Shown piece after piece: positions 42,552 through 51,637 of a stretch of 64,000 nt of DNA. Every line of letters begins with the position of its first letter. Positions within the stretch are counted from its first letter, which is position 1. This DNA is from Aquabacterium olei (GTDB lineage Bacteria; Pseudomonadota; Gammaproteobacteria; Burkholderiales; Burkholderiaceae_C). Under the pieces are notes generated by a model. That model did no database searches, was not told where the DNA came from, and was given only the letters and a program-made list of their open reading frames with translations. Made by a program: the position numbers and the translations under genes. The stretch covers positions 1,550,001 through 1,614,000 of the forward strand of contig NZ_CP029210.1 in NCBI RefSeq assembly GCF_003100395.1. Reading direction: 5' to 3'.

Positions 42552-44921
42552 TCACAGGGCGGCTTTCACGGCGTCCACCGCGTCCAGGATGGCCTCTGGC
42601 GTGGCCGGCGCGCGCAGTGGCGGGCTCACGCGGTGGCTGCCCACGGCCGACACCGCATCGCGGATGGCGAAGAACACCGACAACGGCAGCAGCAACGGGG
42701 GCTCGCCCACGGCCTTCGACCGATGGATGCTGTCCTCGACGTTGCGGTTGGCGAACAGCTTGACGTTGAAGGCCTCCGGCAGGTCGCTCGCGGTCGGGAT
42801 CTTGTAGGTGGACGGCGCGTGCGTCATCAGCTTGCCGGATTGCGGGTGCCAGTAGAGCTCTTCGCTGGTCAGCCAGCCCATGCCCTGAATGAACGCCCCT
42901 TCAACCTGGCCGATGTCCAGCGCCGGGTTGATGGACTGACCGACGTCATGCAGCACATCGGCCTGCAGCAGCTTCCATTCGCCGGTCAGCGTGTCGACCA
43001 GCACCTCGCTGACGGCCGCGCCATAGGCGAAGTAGTAGAAGGGCCGGCCGGTCATGGTCTCGCGGTTCCAGTGGAGCTTGGGTGTGGCGTAAAAGCCGTC
43101 GGACCACAGCTGCACCCGGGCCATGTAGGCGCCCATCACCACATCTTCGAAAGCCAGGGCCAGCTCGCCCACGTGCACCTGGTCGTCGGCAAAGCGCACG
43201 GCGTCGGCGGGCAAGCCGTGCCGCTCGCTCAGGTGCTGAGCCAGGCGCGTGCGGATCTGCTGTGCCGCGTCGGCCGCGGCCTTGCCGTTGAGGTCCGACC
43301 CGGTCGACGCGGCCGTGGCCGAGGTGTTCACCACCTTCGAGGTGTCGGTGGCCGTCACGCGCACGCGCTCTGGCTTCACGCCCAACGTGTGGGCCACCAT
43401 CTGCGCCACTTTGGTGTTCAGGCCTTGCCCCATTTCGGTGCCGCCATGGTTCACCAGGATGCTGCCGTCGGTGTAGACGTGCACGAGCGCGCCGGCCTGA
43501 TTGAGGTGCACGACGTTGAAGGAGATGCCGAATTTCAGCGGCGTCAGCGCCAGCCCCTTCTTGAGCACCGGGCTGTTTTGGTTGAAGGCGGTCGCCGCCT
43601 CGCGGCGAGCGCGGTAGGCGCTCTCGCTCACCAACTGATCGATCAGCGGGTGCAGCACGTTGTCTTCCACCACCTGCCCGTAGGGCGTGGTGTTGTGCTG
43701 GGTGGTGCCGTACAGGTTGGCCAGCCGCACGTCCAGCGCATCGCGGCCCAGTGCGCGCGCGATGTCGTCGAGGATGTATTCAATGGCGAAGGCGCCTTGC
43801 GGGCCGCCAAAGCCGCGGAAGGCGGTGTTGCTCTGCGTGTTCGTGCGGGCGCAGAAGCCCTGCACGTCGACGTGGGGCAGCCAGTAGGCGTTGTCGAAGT
43901 GGCACAGGGCGCGCGCCATCACCGGGGCCGACAGGTCCGCCGAGAAACCGGCGCGTGACACCATCTCGACCTGGGCACCCAGCACGCGGCCTTCGTCATC
44001 GTGCCCCACCGTCCACTCGTGGACGAAGCAGTGGCGCCGCCCGGTGATCAGGAAGTCGTCATCGCGGTCGAGCCGCAGCTTCACGGGGCGCCCCAGGCGG
44101 CGCGCCGCCACTGCCGCCACGCAGGCAAACACCGCCGACTGCGATTCCTTGCCACCAAAACCACCGCCCATGCGCCGGCACTCGATCAGCACATCGTGGG
44201 CATGCACCCCCAGTGCGTGGGCCACCACATGCTGCATCTCGGAGGGGTGCTGGGTCGAGCAGTGCACATGCATGCCGCGGCCCTCCCTGGGGATGGCATA
44301 CGAGATCTGGCCTTCGAGGTAGAACTGTTCCTGGCCGCCCAGCTTGAGCGTGCGCGATGTGCGGTGCGGCGCCTGGGCGACTGCGTCTGCAGCATTCCCC
44401 CGCTGCAGTCGCATCGGGGGCACCACGTAGCTGCCAGCGGCATGGGCCGCCTCGGGCGTCAGCACCGCGGGCAGGGGCTCGATCTGCAGGAAGGAGGCTG
44501 CCCGCGCTGCCACGCGCCGGGCGGTCTCGCGGTCGGCTGACAACACGGCAAACACGGGCTGGCCCAGGTAGTGCACCGTGCCCTGGGCCAGGATGGGGTC
44601 GTCGTGCACGATGGCGCCGCAGTCGTTCGTGCCCGGGATGTCGGCGGCGGTGATCACGGCGGCGATTCCGGATTCGGCCTTCAAGGCCGCCACATCGATG
44701 CCGAGCAGGCGACCATGGGCCACCGGCGACAGGCCCAGCGCGCAGTGCAGCGTGCCGGCCAGCTCGGGCAGGTCGTCGATGTAGTGTGCTTCGCCGGCCA
44801 CATGCAGGCGGGCCGATTCGTGAGGCAAGGGGCGGCCCGCGGCGGTCGGGCTCGTGACGGCGTTCGGCGCCGCATTGCTGGCGCTTTGACCGGTCAGGAA
44901 GGCTTCAGTGGGCTGGTTCAT
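42552..44921 (-). CDS. xdhB: Xanthine dehydrogenase large subunit (molybdopterin)
   Basis: The 789-residue protein carries the molybdopterin-binding features RMGGGFGGKESQ (about residues 250-261), FRGFGGPQGAF (about 370-380), GGTEMGQGLN and the catalytic KAVGEPPLLLPLSV near the C-terminus, whose Glu is the base in the hydroxylation. It oxidises hypoxanthine and xanthine to urate, with electrons passing to XdhA. The start at 44921 lies 16 bp after the xdhA stop; the longer upstream frame is a shadow. Confidence 0.95.
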   Translation of the reverse strand: MNQPTEAFLTGQSASNAAPNAVTSPTAAGRPLPHESARLHVAGEAHYIDDLPELAGTLHCALGLSPVAHGRLLGIDVAALKAESGIAAVITAADIPGTNDCGAIVHDDPILAQGTVHYLGQPVFAVLSADRETARRVAARAASFLQIEPLPAVLTPEAAHAAGSYVVPPMRLQRGNAADAVAQAPHRTSRTLKLGGQEQFYLEGQISYAIPREGRGMHVHCSTQHPSEMQHVVAHALGVHAHDVLIECRRMGGGFGGKESQSAVFACVAAVAARRLGRPVKLRLDRDDDFLITGRRHCFVHEWTVGHDDEGRVLGAQVEMVSRAGFSADLSAPVMARALCHFDNAYWLPHVDVQGFCARTNTQSNTAFRGFGGPQGAFAIEYILDDIARALGRDALDVRLANLYGTTQHNTTPYGQVVEDNVLHPLIDQLVSESAYRARREAATAFNQNSPVLKKGLALTPLKFGISFNVVHLNQAGALVHVYTDGSILVNHGGTEMGQGLNTKVAQMVAHTLGVKPERVRVTATDTSKVVNTSATAASTGSDLNGKAAADAAQQIRTRLAQHLSERHGLPADAVRFADDQVHVGELALAFEDVVMGAYMARVQLWSDGFYATPKLHWNRETMTGRPFYYFAYGAAVSEVLVDTLTGEWKLLQADVLHDVGQSINPALDIGQVEGAFIQGMGWLTSEELYWHPQSGKLMTHAPSTYKIPTASDLPEAFNVKLFANRNVEDSIHRSKAVGEPPLLLPLSVFFAIRDAVSAVGSHRVSPPLRAPATPEAILDAVDAVKAAL

Positions 44922-44937
44922 GGCGAGGCCTCTCGGG

Positions 44938-46467
44938 TCAGCAGGTGGCAGGCCAGACCTGCGCCTGTGCGGCAGGCAGCGGGGCATCCGGGCGGGTTTC
45001 CAACCAGAAGCGTTCCAGCAGGTTCGTCGCCACACGCAGGCGGTAGTCGGCCGTGGCGCGCAGGTCGCTCAGCGGCTGGAAATCCTGCCGTAGCGCGGCC
45101 TGGGCGCGGCGCAGCGTGGCCTCGGTCCACGGCTGGCCGATCAGTGCGGCCTCGGTGGCCACGGCGCGCCGCGCGGTGGCGGCCATGCCGCCCCACCCCA
45201 GCCGGGCCGCCGTGATGGTGTCGCCATCCAATGCCAACCACAGGCCTGCACACACGGCAGAGATGTCGCTGTCGCGGCGTTTGGCAATCTTGTAGGCCCG
45301 CAGGCGCTCGCCGGCTGCGTTGGGCAGGAGCACCCGGATGGACTGCAGGAACTCGCCTGGCTGCATGGCGTTCTTCATGTAGTCGAGATAGAAGGCGTGC
45401 AGCGGCAGCTCGCGCGTGGTGTGGCCGTGGCGCAGGACGACGCTGGCGTCCAGGGCCAGCAGGATGGGGCTGCTGTCGCCGATGGGCGAGCCGTTGGCGA
45501 CGTTGCCGCCCAACGTGCCGGCGTGGCGTACCGGGGGTGATGCAAAGCGCAACCACACTTCACGCAGGGCCGGCATCGCTTCGCTCAAGGTGCTCCAGGC
45601 TTCTTCCAGCGTCACGCCGGCACCGATGTCCAGGCAAGGGGCGCCGCTTGGGCTGGTGCTGTACGAGATCTGCTGCAGTTCATCCACCCGGCCCAGGTAG
45701 ATCACCTCGCCCAGGTCGCGGAACTGCTTGGTGACCCACAGGCCGACGTCGGTGCAGCCGGCCAGCAGGCGAGCTTCTGGCCGCGCGGCCCGCAGCGCGG
45801 CCAGTTCGGACAGGGTGCGCGGGGCGTGAAAGCGTTGCACGGCGCCCGGGCAGGCAGCGTTCGGGCCTTCGTAGACCAGGCTGGCTGCCCCGGTGCGATG
45901 CAGATCGCTCAGCAGGGCACGCACCGGCGTCATGTCCATCGTCACGCGGGGCGCCTGGTACATCTGTTCGCCCGCATCCAGAATGGGGCGGTAGCCGGTG
46001 CAGCGACACAGGTTGCCCGACAGGGCATCGGCCAGGGCAGGGCGGGGCAGTGGCTCGGCATGGGTTTCGTAGCTGTGCCACAGCGACATCACGAAGCCCG
46101 GTGTGCAGAACCCGCATTGCGAGCCATGGCAGGTCACCATGGCCTCCTGGCAGGGGTGCAGGCGATCCGGGCCCGCGCTGCGGCTCACATCCTCGACCGT
46201 CAGCAGGGCCTTGCCGTCAAGCGTCGGCAGGAACTGGATGCAGCTGTTGACCGTGCGGCGCTTCAGCTCGCCGGTGGCCGGGTCGGTTTCGGCCACCACC
46301 ACCGTGCAGGCACCACAGTCGCCTTCGGCACAGCCCTCCTTGGTGCCCGTGCAGTGGGCGTGCTCGCGCAGCCATTGCAGCACGGTGGTCGTGGGCGGCA
46401 GCCCGCTCACGTCACGGATCTGGCCCTGGTGCACAAAGCGGATCGGTCGGGGTGAAAGGTCGTTCAT
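44938..46467 (-). CDS. xdhA: Xanthine dehydrogenase small subunit (2Fe-2S and FAD)
   Basis: The 509-residue protein has the plant-type 2Fe-2S site GCAEGDCGACTV (about residues 45-56), the second cluster site CGFCTPGF and CRCTGYRPI (about 118-165), and the FAD domain with GGNVANGSPIGDSSPILLALDA. It forms the xanthine dehydrogenase with XdhB. It is the first gene of xdhABC and divergent from the LysR gene, 126 bp away. Confidence 0.95.
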   Translation of the reverse strand: MNDLSPRPIRFVHQGQIRDVSGLPPTTTVLQWLREHAHCTGTKEGCAEGDCGACTVVVAETDPATGELKRRTVNSCIQFLPTLDGKALLTVEDVSRSAGPDRLHPCQEAMVTCHGSQCGFCTPGFVMSLWHSYETHAEPLPRPALADALSGNLCRCTGYRPILDAGEQMYQAPRVTMDMTPVRALLSDLHRTGAASLVYEGPNAACPGAVQRFHAPRTLSELAALRAARPEARLLAGCTDVGLWVTKQFRDLGEVIYLGRVDELQQISYSTSPSGAPCLDIGAGVTLEEAWSTLSEAMPALREVWLRFASPPVRHAGTLGGNVANGSPIGDSSPILLALDASVVLRHGHTTRELPLHAFYLDYMKNAMQPGEFLQSIRVLLPNAAGERLRAYKIAKRRDSDISAVCAGLWLALDGDTITAARLGWGGMAATARRAVATEAALIGQPWTEATLRRAQAALRQDFQPLSDLRATADYRLRVATNLLERFWLETRPDAPLPAAQAQVWPATC

Positions 46468-46531
46468 GCGGGGCTCCGGATCATCAGGCGGTGCGGGGCA
46501 GGGCGCACGGTCGTGCGTCAGCCATCAAAAG

Positions 46532-46561
46532 GGTACCGCGTGGTGATGCAAGGGGTATACC
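46532..46561. promoter_or_regulatory. Two GGTA-type palindromes in the xdhA/lysR intergenic region
   Basis: GGTACC (46532-46537) and GGTATACC (46554-46561), both embedded in A-rich then G-rich flanks (AAAAGGGTACC, AAGGGGTATACC), lie 22 bp apart. That is two helical turns, in the short region between the divergent xdhA and lysR. LysR-type regulators usually bind two adjacent sites in such regions. Candidate only. Confidence 0.4.
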
Positions 46562-46593
46562 ATCCCGCTTATAGCAAGGATCCATGCCGGCGT

Positions 46594-47619
46594 ATGAGCA
46601 AGAGCGCGCTTTTCGACAAGATCGACCTGTCTCTCATCCGGGTCTTGCACACCGTGATCACCGAATGCAGCGTCTCCCGGGCGGCCATCCGCCTGCAATC
46701 CAGCCAGCCTGCGGTCAGCGCCCAGTTGCGCCGCCTGCGCGAGCTCACGGGCGACCCGCTGCTGGTGCGCTGCGGCCAGAGCATGGCGCCCACCGATGTG
46801 GCGCTCAGCCTGCTCGAGCCGGCCTCGGCCATCCTTCAGCATGCGCAGGCCATGTTCGGCCACAAGAGCGCGGTGCGCGAGTTCGACCCGGCCACCACGA
46901 CGCTGACCTTCCGCATCGCCGCCACCGACTACCTCGATCCTTGTTTCCTCCCCGAGTTGACGCTGCGCCTGCGTCGGCTGGCGCCCCATGTGCGCGTCGA
47001 GGTGGTGCCGCTCACGTCGGATCTGGACTACCGGCGCAGTCTGGCGCGTGGCGAGGTGGACCTGGTCATCGGCAACTGGCTGGAACCTTCGGACGAACTG
47101 CACCTCGGGCGGCTTCTGACCGACGAGGTGGTCTGCCTGGTGTCCGAAGACCATCCGGCCGCGCGTCTGCCCAAGGAAGGCAAGCGGGCCTGGACGGTCG
47201 AGCAGTACCTGGCGGCCGAACACATTGCGCCGCCGCCCCTGCACCCGGGTGCCGTCGGCATCATCGACGAGCACCTGGCCATGCAGGGCCTGCGCCGCAA
47301 CATCGTGGTGCGCAACCCGCATTTCGCCCAGCTGCCTTACATGGTGGCCGGCTCGCTGCTGGTGCTCACCACGGGCCGGCGATTCTGCGAGCGCTATGCA
47401 CGCGACCTGAAGGTGCGCCTGATCCGTTGCCCGGTGAGCTTTCCCTCCTTGAATTACTACCAGCTGTGGCACGACCTCACGCACCACTCTGCCGCCAGCC
47501 GCTGGCTGCGCGAACAGGTGCGCGACGTGGTGCGCGGGCTGCATCAGGTGCGGCCTCCGGTGCGCGACGGCGCCGACAGCCCCGCGGCCCCTCCCTCATC
47601 TCCTGCCCGGGTGGCCTGA
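46594..47619 (+). CDS. LysR-type regulator next to xanthine dehydrogenase and guanine deaminase
   Basis: The 341-residue protein has a LysR N-terminus (IDLSLIRVLHTVITECSVSRAAIRLQSSQPAVSAQLRRLRELTGD, about residues 8-52) and a substrate-binding domain (about 90-320) with LPELTLRLRRLAPHVRVEVVP. The ATG at 46594 gives the standard domain start; the longer frame upstream overlaps the xdhA promoter. It stands between xdhABC and guaD and probably controls one or both in response to a purine metabolite. Confidence 0.9.
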   Translation: MSKSALFDKIDLSLIRVLHTVITECSVSRAAIRLQSSQPAVSAQLRRLRELTGDPLLVRCGQSMAPTDVALSLLEPASAILQHAQAMFGHKSAVREFDPATTTLTFRIAATDYLDPCFLPELTLRLRRLAPHVRVEVVPLTSDLDYRRSLARGEVDLVIGNWLEPSDELHLGRLLTDEVVCLVSEDHPAARLPKEGKRAWTVEQYLAAEHIAPPPLHPGAVGIIDEHLAMQGLRRNIVVRNPHFAQLPYMVAGSLLVLTTGRRFCERYARDLKVRLIRCPVSFPSLNYYQLWHDLTHHSAASRWLREQVRDVVRGLHQVRPPVRDGADSPAAPPSSPARVA

Positions 47620-47644
47620 GCCCGGCATCCAACCCACGCCCCAC

Positions 47645-49000
47645 ATGACCCTCCCCGCATCCCCGGGCACGCCCGGCCGCCTTGTCCTCCGAGGTGATCT
47701 GCTCGATTTCACGGCCGACCCCGGCTTTGCCGCCCCGCACGAGGCCCCCGGCGTGCGTTGGCGGACCGACCACCGCGTGCTGATCGACGCTGGCCGCATC
47801 GTGGCCGTCCAGCCGGCCGACCAAGCCTTGCCGACAGGGTGGGAGGGGGCGCCCGAGCAGGACCATCGTGGCCGCCTGCTCATGCCCGGCTTCATCGACA
47901 CCCATGTCCATTGCCCGCAGCTGGATGTCATTGCGAGCTTTGGCACCGAGTTGCTGGACTGGCTCAACACCTACACCTTCCCCGCCGAGCGTCGCTATGC
48001 CGATCCCGAGGTGTCGCGCATCGGGGCCGAGCGCTTTCTGAACGCGCTGTGGGCGCACGGCACGACCAGCGCCGTCGTCTTTCCCACGGTGCACAAGGTC
48101 AGCGCCGATGCCCTGTTCGAGCGCGCCCATGCGCACGACATGCGCCTGATCACCGGCAAGGTGCTGATGGACCGCCACGCACCCGAAGGGCTGCTGGACG
48201 ACGTCGAGCAGGCCGAGCGCGATTGTCTGGACCTGATCGCCCGCTGGCATGGCAACGGCCGGCAGGCCTACGCCGTCACCGTTCGGTTCGCCCCCACCAG
48301 CACCCCCGAGCAGTTGGTGATGGCGGGCGAGTTGTGCCGCAGCCAGCCCGGCGTCTACATGCAGACCCATGTGGCCGAAAACCGCAGCGAGGTGCAGTGG
48401 GTGAGCGAACTCTTCCCCGACGCCCGCAGTTACCTCGACGTGTATGACCGCGACGGCCTCATCGGCCCGCGCTCGGTGCTGGCACACGGCATCTGGCTGG
48501 ATGCACGCGACCACGCCGTGTTACGCGAGCGGGGTGCCCAGATCGCGCACTGCCCCTCGTCCAACCTGTTTCTGGGCAGCGGGCTGTTCGACTGGGCGCA
48601 GGCGCAGCGCGAAGGGCTGCACGTCAGCCTGGCCAGCGACGTCGGTGGCGGCACCAGCCTCAGCATGCTGCGCAACATGGCCGATGCCTACAAGATTCAG
48701 GCGATGCAGGGCACCCGCCTCAGCGCCTGGAAGGCCCTGCACGCGGCCACGCTCGGTTCGGCCGAGGCCCTGGGCCTGGCCGACGAAATCGGCCAGATCG
48801 AGCCCGGACGCATGGCCGATTTCGCGATCTGGAACTGGTCGCACGGGGATGTGGCGCACCACCGGGACAGCCTGGCACGCGGCTCGCATGGGTCCCTGCA
48901 CGAGCGGGTGTTCGCCTGGATGACACTCGGCGACGAACGGAACCTCGCGGCCACGCTGGTGGCGGGCCAAACGGTGTTCCAATCTGCATCCGTCATGTAA
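47645..49000 (+). CDS. guaD: Guanine deaminase (amidohydrolase fold)
   Basis: The 451-residue enzyme has the metal motif PGFIDTHVHCPQLD (about residues 79-92), MQTHVAENRSEV and AHCPSSNLFLGSGLFD, with the catalytic Asp region ASDVGGGTSLSMLRNMADAYK. This is the GuaD amidohydrolase that turns guanine into xanthine, the substrate of XdhAB. It follows lysR by 25 bp and precedes the nucleoside ABC transporter genes, so import, deamination and oxidation are grouped. Confidence 0.95.
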   Translation: MTLPASPGTPGRLVLRGDLLDFTADPGFAAPHEAPGVRWRTDHRVLIDAGRIVAVQPADQALPTGWEGAPEQDHRGRLLMPGFIDTHVHCPQLDVIASFGTELLDWLNTYTFPAERRYADPEVSRIGAERFLNALWAHGTTSAVVFPTVHKVSADALFERAHAHDMRLITGKVLMDRHAPEGLLDDVEQAERDCLDLIARWHGNGRQAYAVTVRFAPTSTPEQLVMAGELCRSQPGVYMQTHVAENRSEVQWVSELFPDARSYLDVYDRDGLIGPRSVLAHGIWLDARDHAVLRERGAQIAHCPSSNLFLGSGLFDWAQAQREGLHVSLASDVGGGTSLSMLRNMADAYKIQAMQGTRLSAWKALHAATLGSAEALGLADEIGQIEPGRMADFAIWNWSHGDVAHHRDSLARGSHGSLHERVFAWMTLGDERNLAATLVAGQTVFQSASVM

Positions 49001-49038
49001 TGGCCCGTACCGGGCCGCCCCCCATTTCATCCCCCAGC

Positions 49039-50589
49039 ATGTCCCTTCGACTTGAACTGCGGCACATCACCAAGCAGTACCCTGGCGTGCGCGCCAACGA
49101 CGCGGTCAGCCTGAAGGTGCGTCCCGGCGAGATCCACGCGGTGCTCGGCGAAAACGGCGCCGGCAAGTCCACGCTGATGAAGATCATCTTCGGCGCGGTC
49201 AAGCCCGATGCCGGTGAGATTCTCTTCAATGGTCAGCCGGTGCAGGTGCGCTCACCGCAAGAGGCGCGGGCCCTCGGCATCAGCATGGTGTTCCAGCATT
49301 TTTCGCTGTTCGACACCCTGACGGCCGCCGAGAACGTGTGGCTTGGCCTGGATCGCAGCCTGAGCCTGGCCGAGGTCACCGAGCGCATCCTCACCGTGTC
49401 GCGCGAATACGGGCTGGAGGTCGACCCGGCGCGCCACGTGCATTCGCTCTCCGTGGGCGAACGTCAACGCGTCGAGATCGTGCGTGCGCTGCTGACCCGG
49501 CCGCAGCTGCTGATTCTGGATGAGCCCACTTCGGTGCTCACGCCGCAGGCGGTCGACAAGCTGTTCGTGACCCTGCGTCAGCTGGCGGCCGAAGGCTGCT
49601 CCATCCTCTACATCAGCCACAAGCTCGACGAGATCCGCAACCTGTGTCACCACTGCACCGTGCTGCGTGGCGGCAAGGTCACGGGCGAGGTCGACCCGCG
49701 TGCCGAGAGCAACGCCAGCCTGTCTCGCCTGATGATCGGCAGCGAGCCGCCCGAACTGCAGCGCAGCGCCCCGGTGCTCGGTGACGTGGCGCTCAGCGTC
49801 AAGGGCCTGAACGTCAGCAGCCCGGACCCGTTCGGCACCGACCTCCGCCAGGTGGGTTTCTCGTTGCGTGCCGGCGAGATCGTCGGCATTGCGGGCGTGT
49901 CCGGCAACGGTCAGCAGGCGCTCATGGCGGTGCTGAGTGGCGAAGACCCCCGTGCCGCACCCGGCAGCGTGACGCTGTTCGGCCGCGACATCAGCCGCGC
50001 GTCGCCCCGCCAGCGCCGCGAGCAGGGGCTGCACAGCGTGCCGGAAGAGCGGCTGGGCCGAGGTGCCGTGCCCACCCTGTCGCTTGCCCAGAACACGCTG
50101 CTGACCCGCACCGACGCGGTGGGCCCGGGCGGGTGGCTGCGTTCCGCCGGCATCGTGGGGATGGCGCAGGAGCTGATCCAGCGCTTCAACGTGAAGGCGG
50201 CCGGGCCGCACGCGCTGGCGCGCAGCCTGTCGGGTGGCAATCTGCAGAAGTTCATCATGGGCCGCGAGATTGATGCCTTGCCCAGGGTGCTGCTGGTGTC
50301 TCAGCCGACCTGGGGGGTGGATGTGGGTGCCGCGGCGCAGATTCGCGGCGAGTTGTTGAAGCTGCGCGATGCCGGCTGTGCTGTGCTCGTGGTCAGCGAG
50401 GAGCTGGACGAATTGTTCGAAGTGAGCGACCGCCTGATGGTGATGGCGCAGGGGCGGCTGTCGCCGTCCATCCCGACGGCCGAGGCCACGGTGGAACAGA
50501 TTGGTGCGTGGATGAGCGGCCTGTGGGAATCGACCCCGGCTGCGACACCGGCCGCGGGCAACCCGGGAGGCGCGCATGTTCAAGCTTGA
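49039..50589 (+). CDS. Nucleoside ABC transporter ATPase (two nucleotide-binding domains)
   Basis: The 516-residue protein has two ATPase halves, the first with Walker A GENGAGKST (about residues 35-43) and signature LSVGERQRVEI, the second with a weaker Walker A GVSGNGQQ and signature LSGGNLQKFIMGREI. This is the layout of the BMP-family (NupA/RbsA-like) nucleoside importers. The ATG at 49039 aligns with the family start; an earlier ATG at 49000 overlaps the guaD stop codon. It overlaps the first permease gene by 14 bp. Confidence 0.92.
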   Translation: MSLRLELRHITKQYPGVRANDAVSLKVRPGEIHAVLGENGAGKSTLMKIIFGAVKPDAGEILFNGQPVQVRSPQEARALGISMVFQHFSLFDTLTAAENVWLGLDRSLSLAEVTERILTVSREYGLEVDPARHVHSLSVGERQRVEIVRALLTRPQLLILDEPTSVLTPQAVDKLFVTLRQLAAEGCSILYISHKLDEIRNLCHHCTVLRGGKVTGEVDPRAESNASLSRLMIGSEPPELQRSAPVLGDVALSVKGLNVSSPDPFGTDLRQVGFSLRAGEIVGIAGVSGNGQQALMAVLSGEDPRAAPGSVTLFGRDISRASPRQRREQGLHSVPEERLGRGAVPTLSLAQNTLLTRTDAVGPGGWLRSAGIVGMAQELIQRFNVKAAGPHALARSLSGGNLQKFIMGREIDALPRVLLVSQPTWGVDVGAAAQIRGELLKLRDAGCAVLVVSEELDELFEVSDRLMVMAQGRLSPSIPTAEATVEQIGAWMSGLWESTPAATPAAGNPGGAHVQA

Positions 50590-51637
50590 GCCCCGCCCGG
50601 CGCCGTCGAAGGCGCTCATGCTGGCGTCGCCCCTGATCGCGCTGGCCATCACCGTGGTGGTGGGCGTGATGCTGTTTGCCGCGCTGGGTAAGGACCCGCT
50701 CGCCGGCCTGCAGATGTTCTTCGTCGAGCCGCTCAAGACCGGTTACGCCCTGGCCGAACTGAGCCTGAAGGCGACGCCGCTGATCCTGATCGCGTTGGGG
50801 CTGGCGGTCTGCTTTCGGGCCAACCTGTGGAACATCGGCGCCGAGGGCCAGTTCGTGCTGGGCGCCATCTGTGCGGGCGGCGTCGCCATGCACGCCACGC
50901 CCGAGACGGGCCGCTGGATCATCGGGGCCGTGCTGCTGGCCGGTGTGCTCGGCGGCATGCTGTGGGCGGCCATCGTGGCCCTGCTGCGTGACCGCTTCCA
51001 TGCCAACGAGATCCTGGTGAGCCTGATGCTGGTCTACGTGGCCGAGATGCTGCTCAGCTACCTGGTTTACGGACCGTGGAAGGACCCGGCCGGCTACAAC
51101 TTCCCGCAGACCATCACCTTTCTCGAGGCCACGCGGGTGCCCAAGCTCATCACCGGCTTCCGGATGAACATCGGCATGTTCATCGCGCTGGCGGCGGTGG
51201 CGGGCTTCGCCATCTTCCTGTATCGCACCTACGCGGGCTTTCAGCTGCAGGTGGGCGGGCTGGCGCCGGCAGCGGCGCGCTATGCCGGCTTCTCCAGCCG
51301 CAGGGCCTTGTGGACGGCGCTGCTGTTGTCGGGCGGCATGGCTGGCCTGGCCGGGGCGCTGGACGTGGCCGGCCCACAAGGGCAGCTCACACCGTATGTG
51401 CCGCTGGGCTACGGCTTCGCGGCCATCATCGTCGCCTTCGTCGGCCGGCTGAACCCGATCGGCATCGTGTTCTCGGCCGTGCTGATGAGCATGTTCTACA
51501 TCGGCGGCGAGCTTGCGCAGTCGCGCCTCGGGCTGCCCAAGGCCCTGACCGGCGTCTTCCAGGGCCTGCTGCTGTTTGCGCTGCTGGCCTGTGACACCTT
51601 CATCCACCAACGCCTGCGCTGGGTGAGCACCAAATGA
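50576..51637 (+). CDS. Nucleoside ABC transporter permease 1
   Basis: The 353-residue membrane protein has eight to ten hydrophobic segments and the NupB/YufP-like pattern FRANLWNIGAEGQFVLGAI (about residues 81-99) with PYVPLGYGFAAIIVAFVGRLNPIGI. It builds one half of the channel with the next gene, which it overlaps by 4 bp (ATGA). Confidence 0.9.
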   Translation: MFKLEPRPAPSKALMLASPLIALAITVVVGVMLFAALGKDPLAGLQMFFVEPLKTGYALAELSLKATPLILIALGLAVCFRANLWNIGAEGQFVLGAICAGGVAMHATPETGRWIIGAVLLAGVLGGMLWAAIVALLRDRFHANEILVSLMLVYVAEMLLSYLVYGPWKDPAGYNFPQTITFLEATRVPKLITGFRMNIGMFIALAAVAGFAIFLYRTYAGFQLQVGGLAPAAARYAGFSSRRALWTALLLSGGMAGLAGALDVAGPQGQLTPYVPLGYGFAAIIVAFVGRLNPIGIVFSAVLMSMFYIGGELAQSRLGLPKALTGVFQGLLLFALLACDTFIHQRLRWVSTK

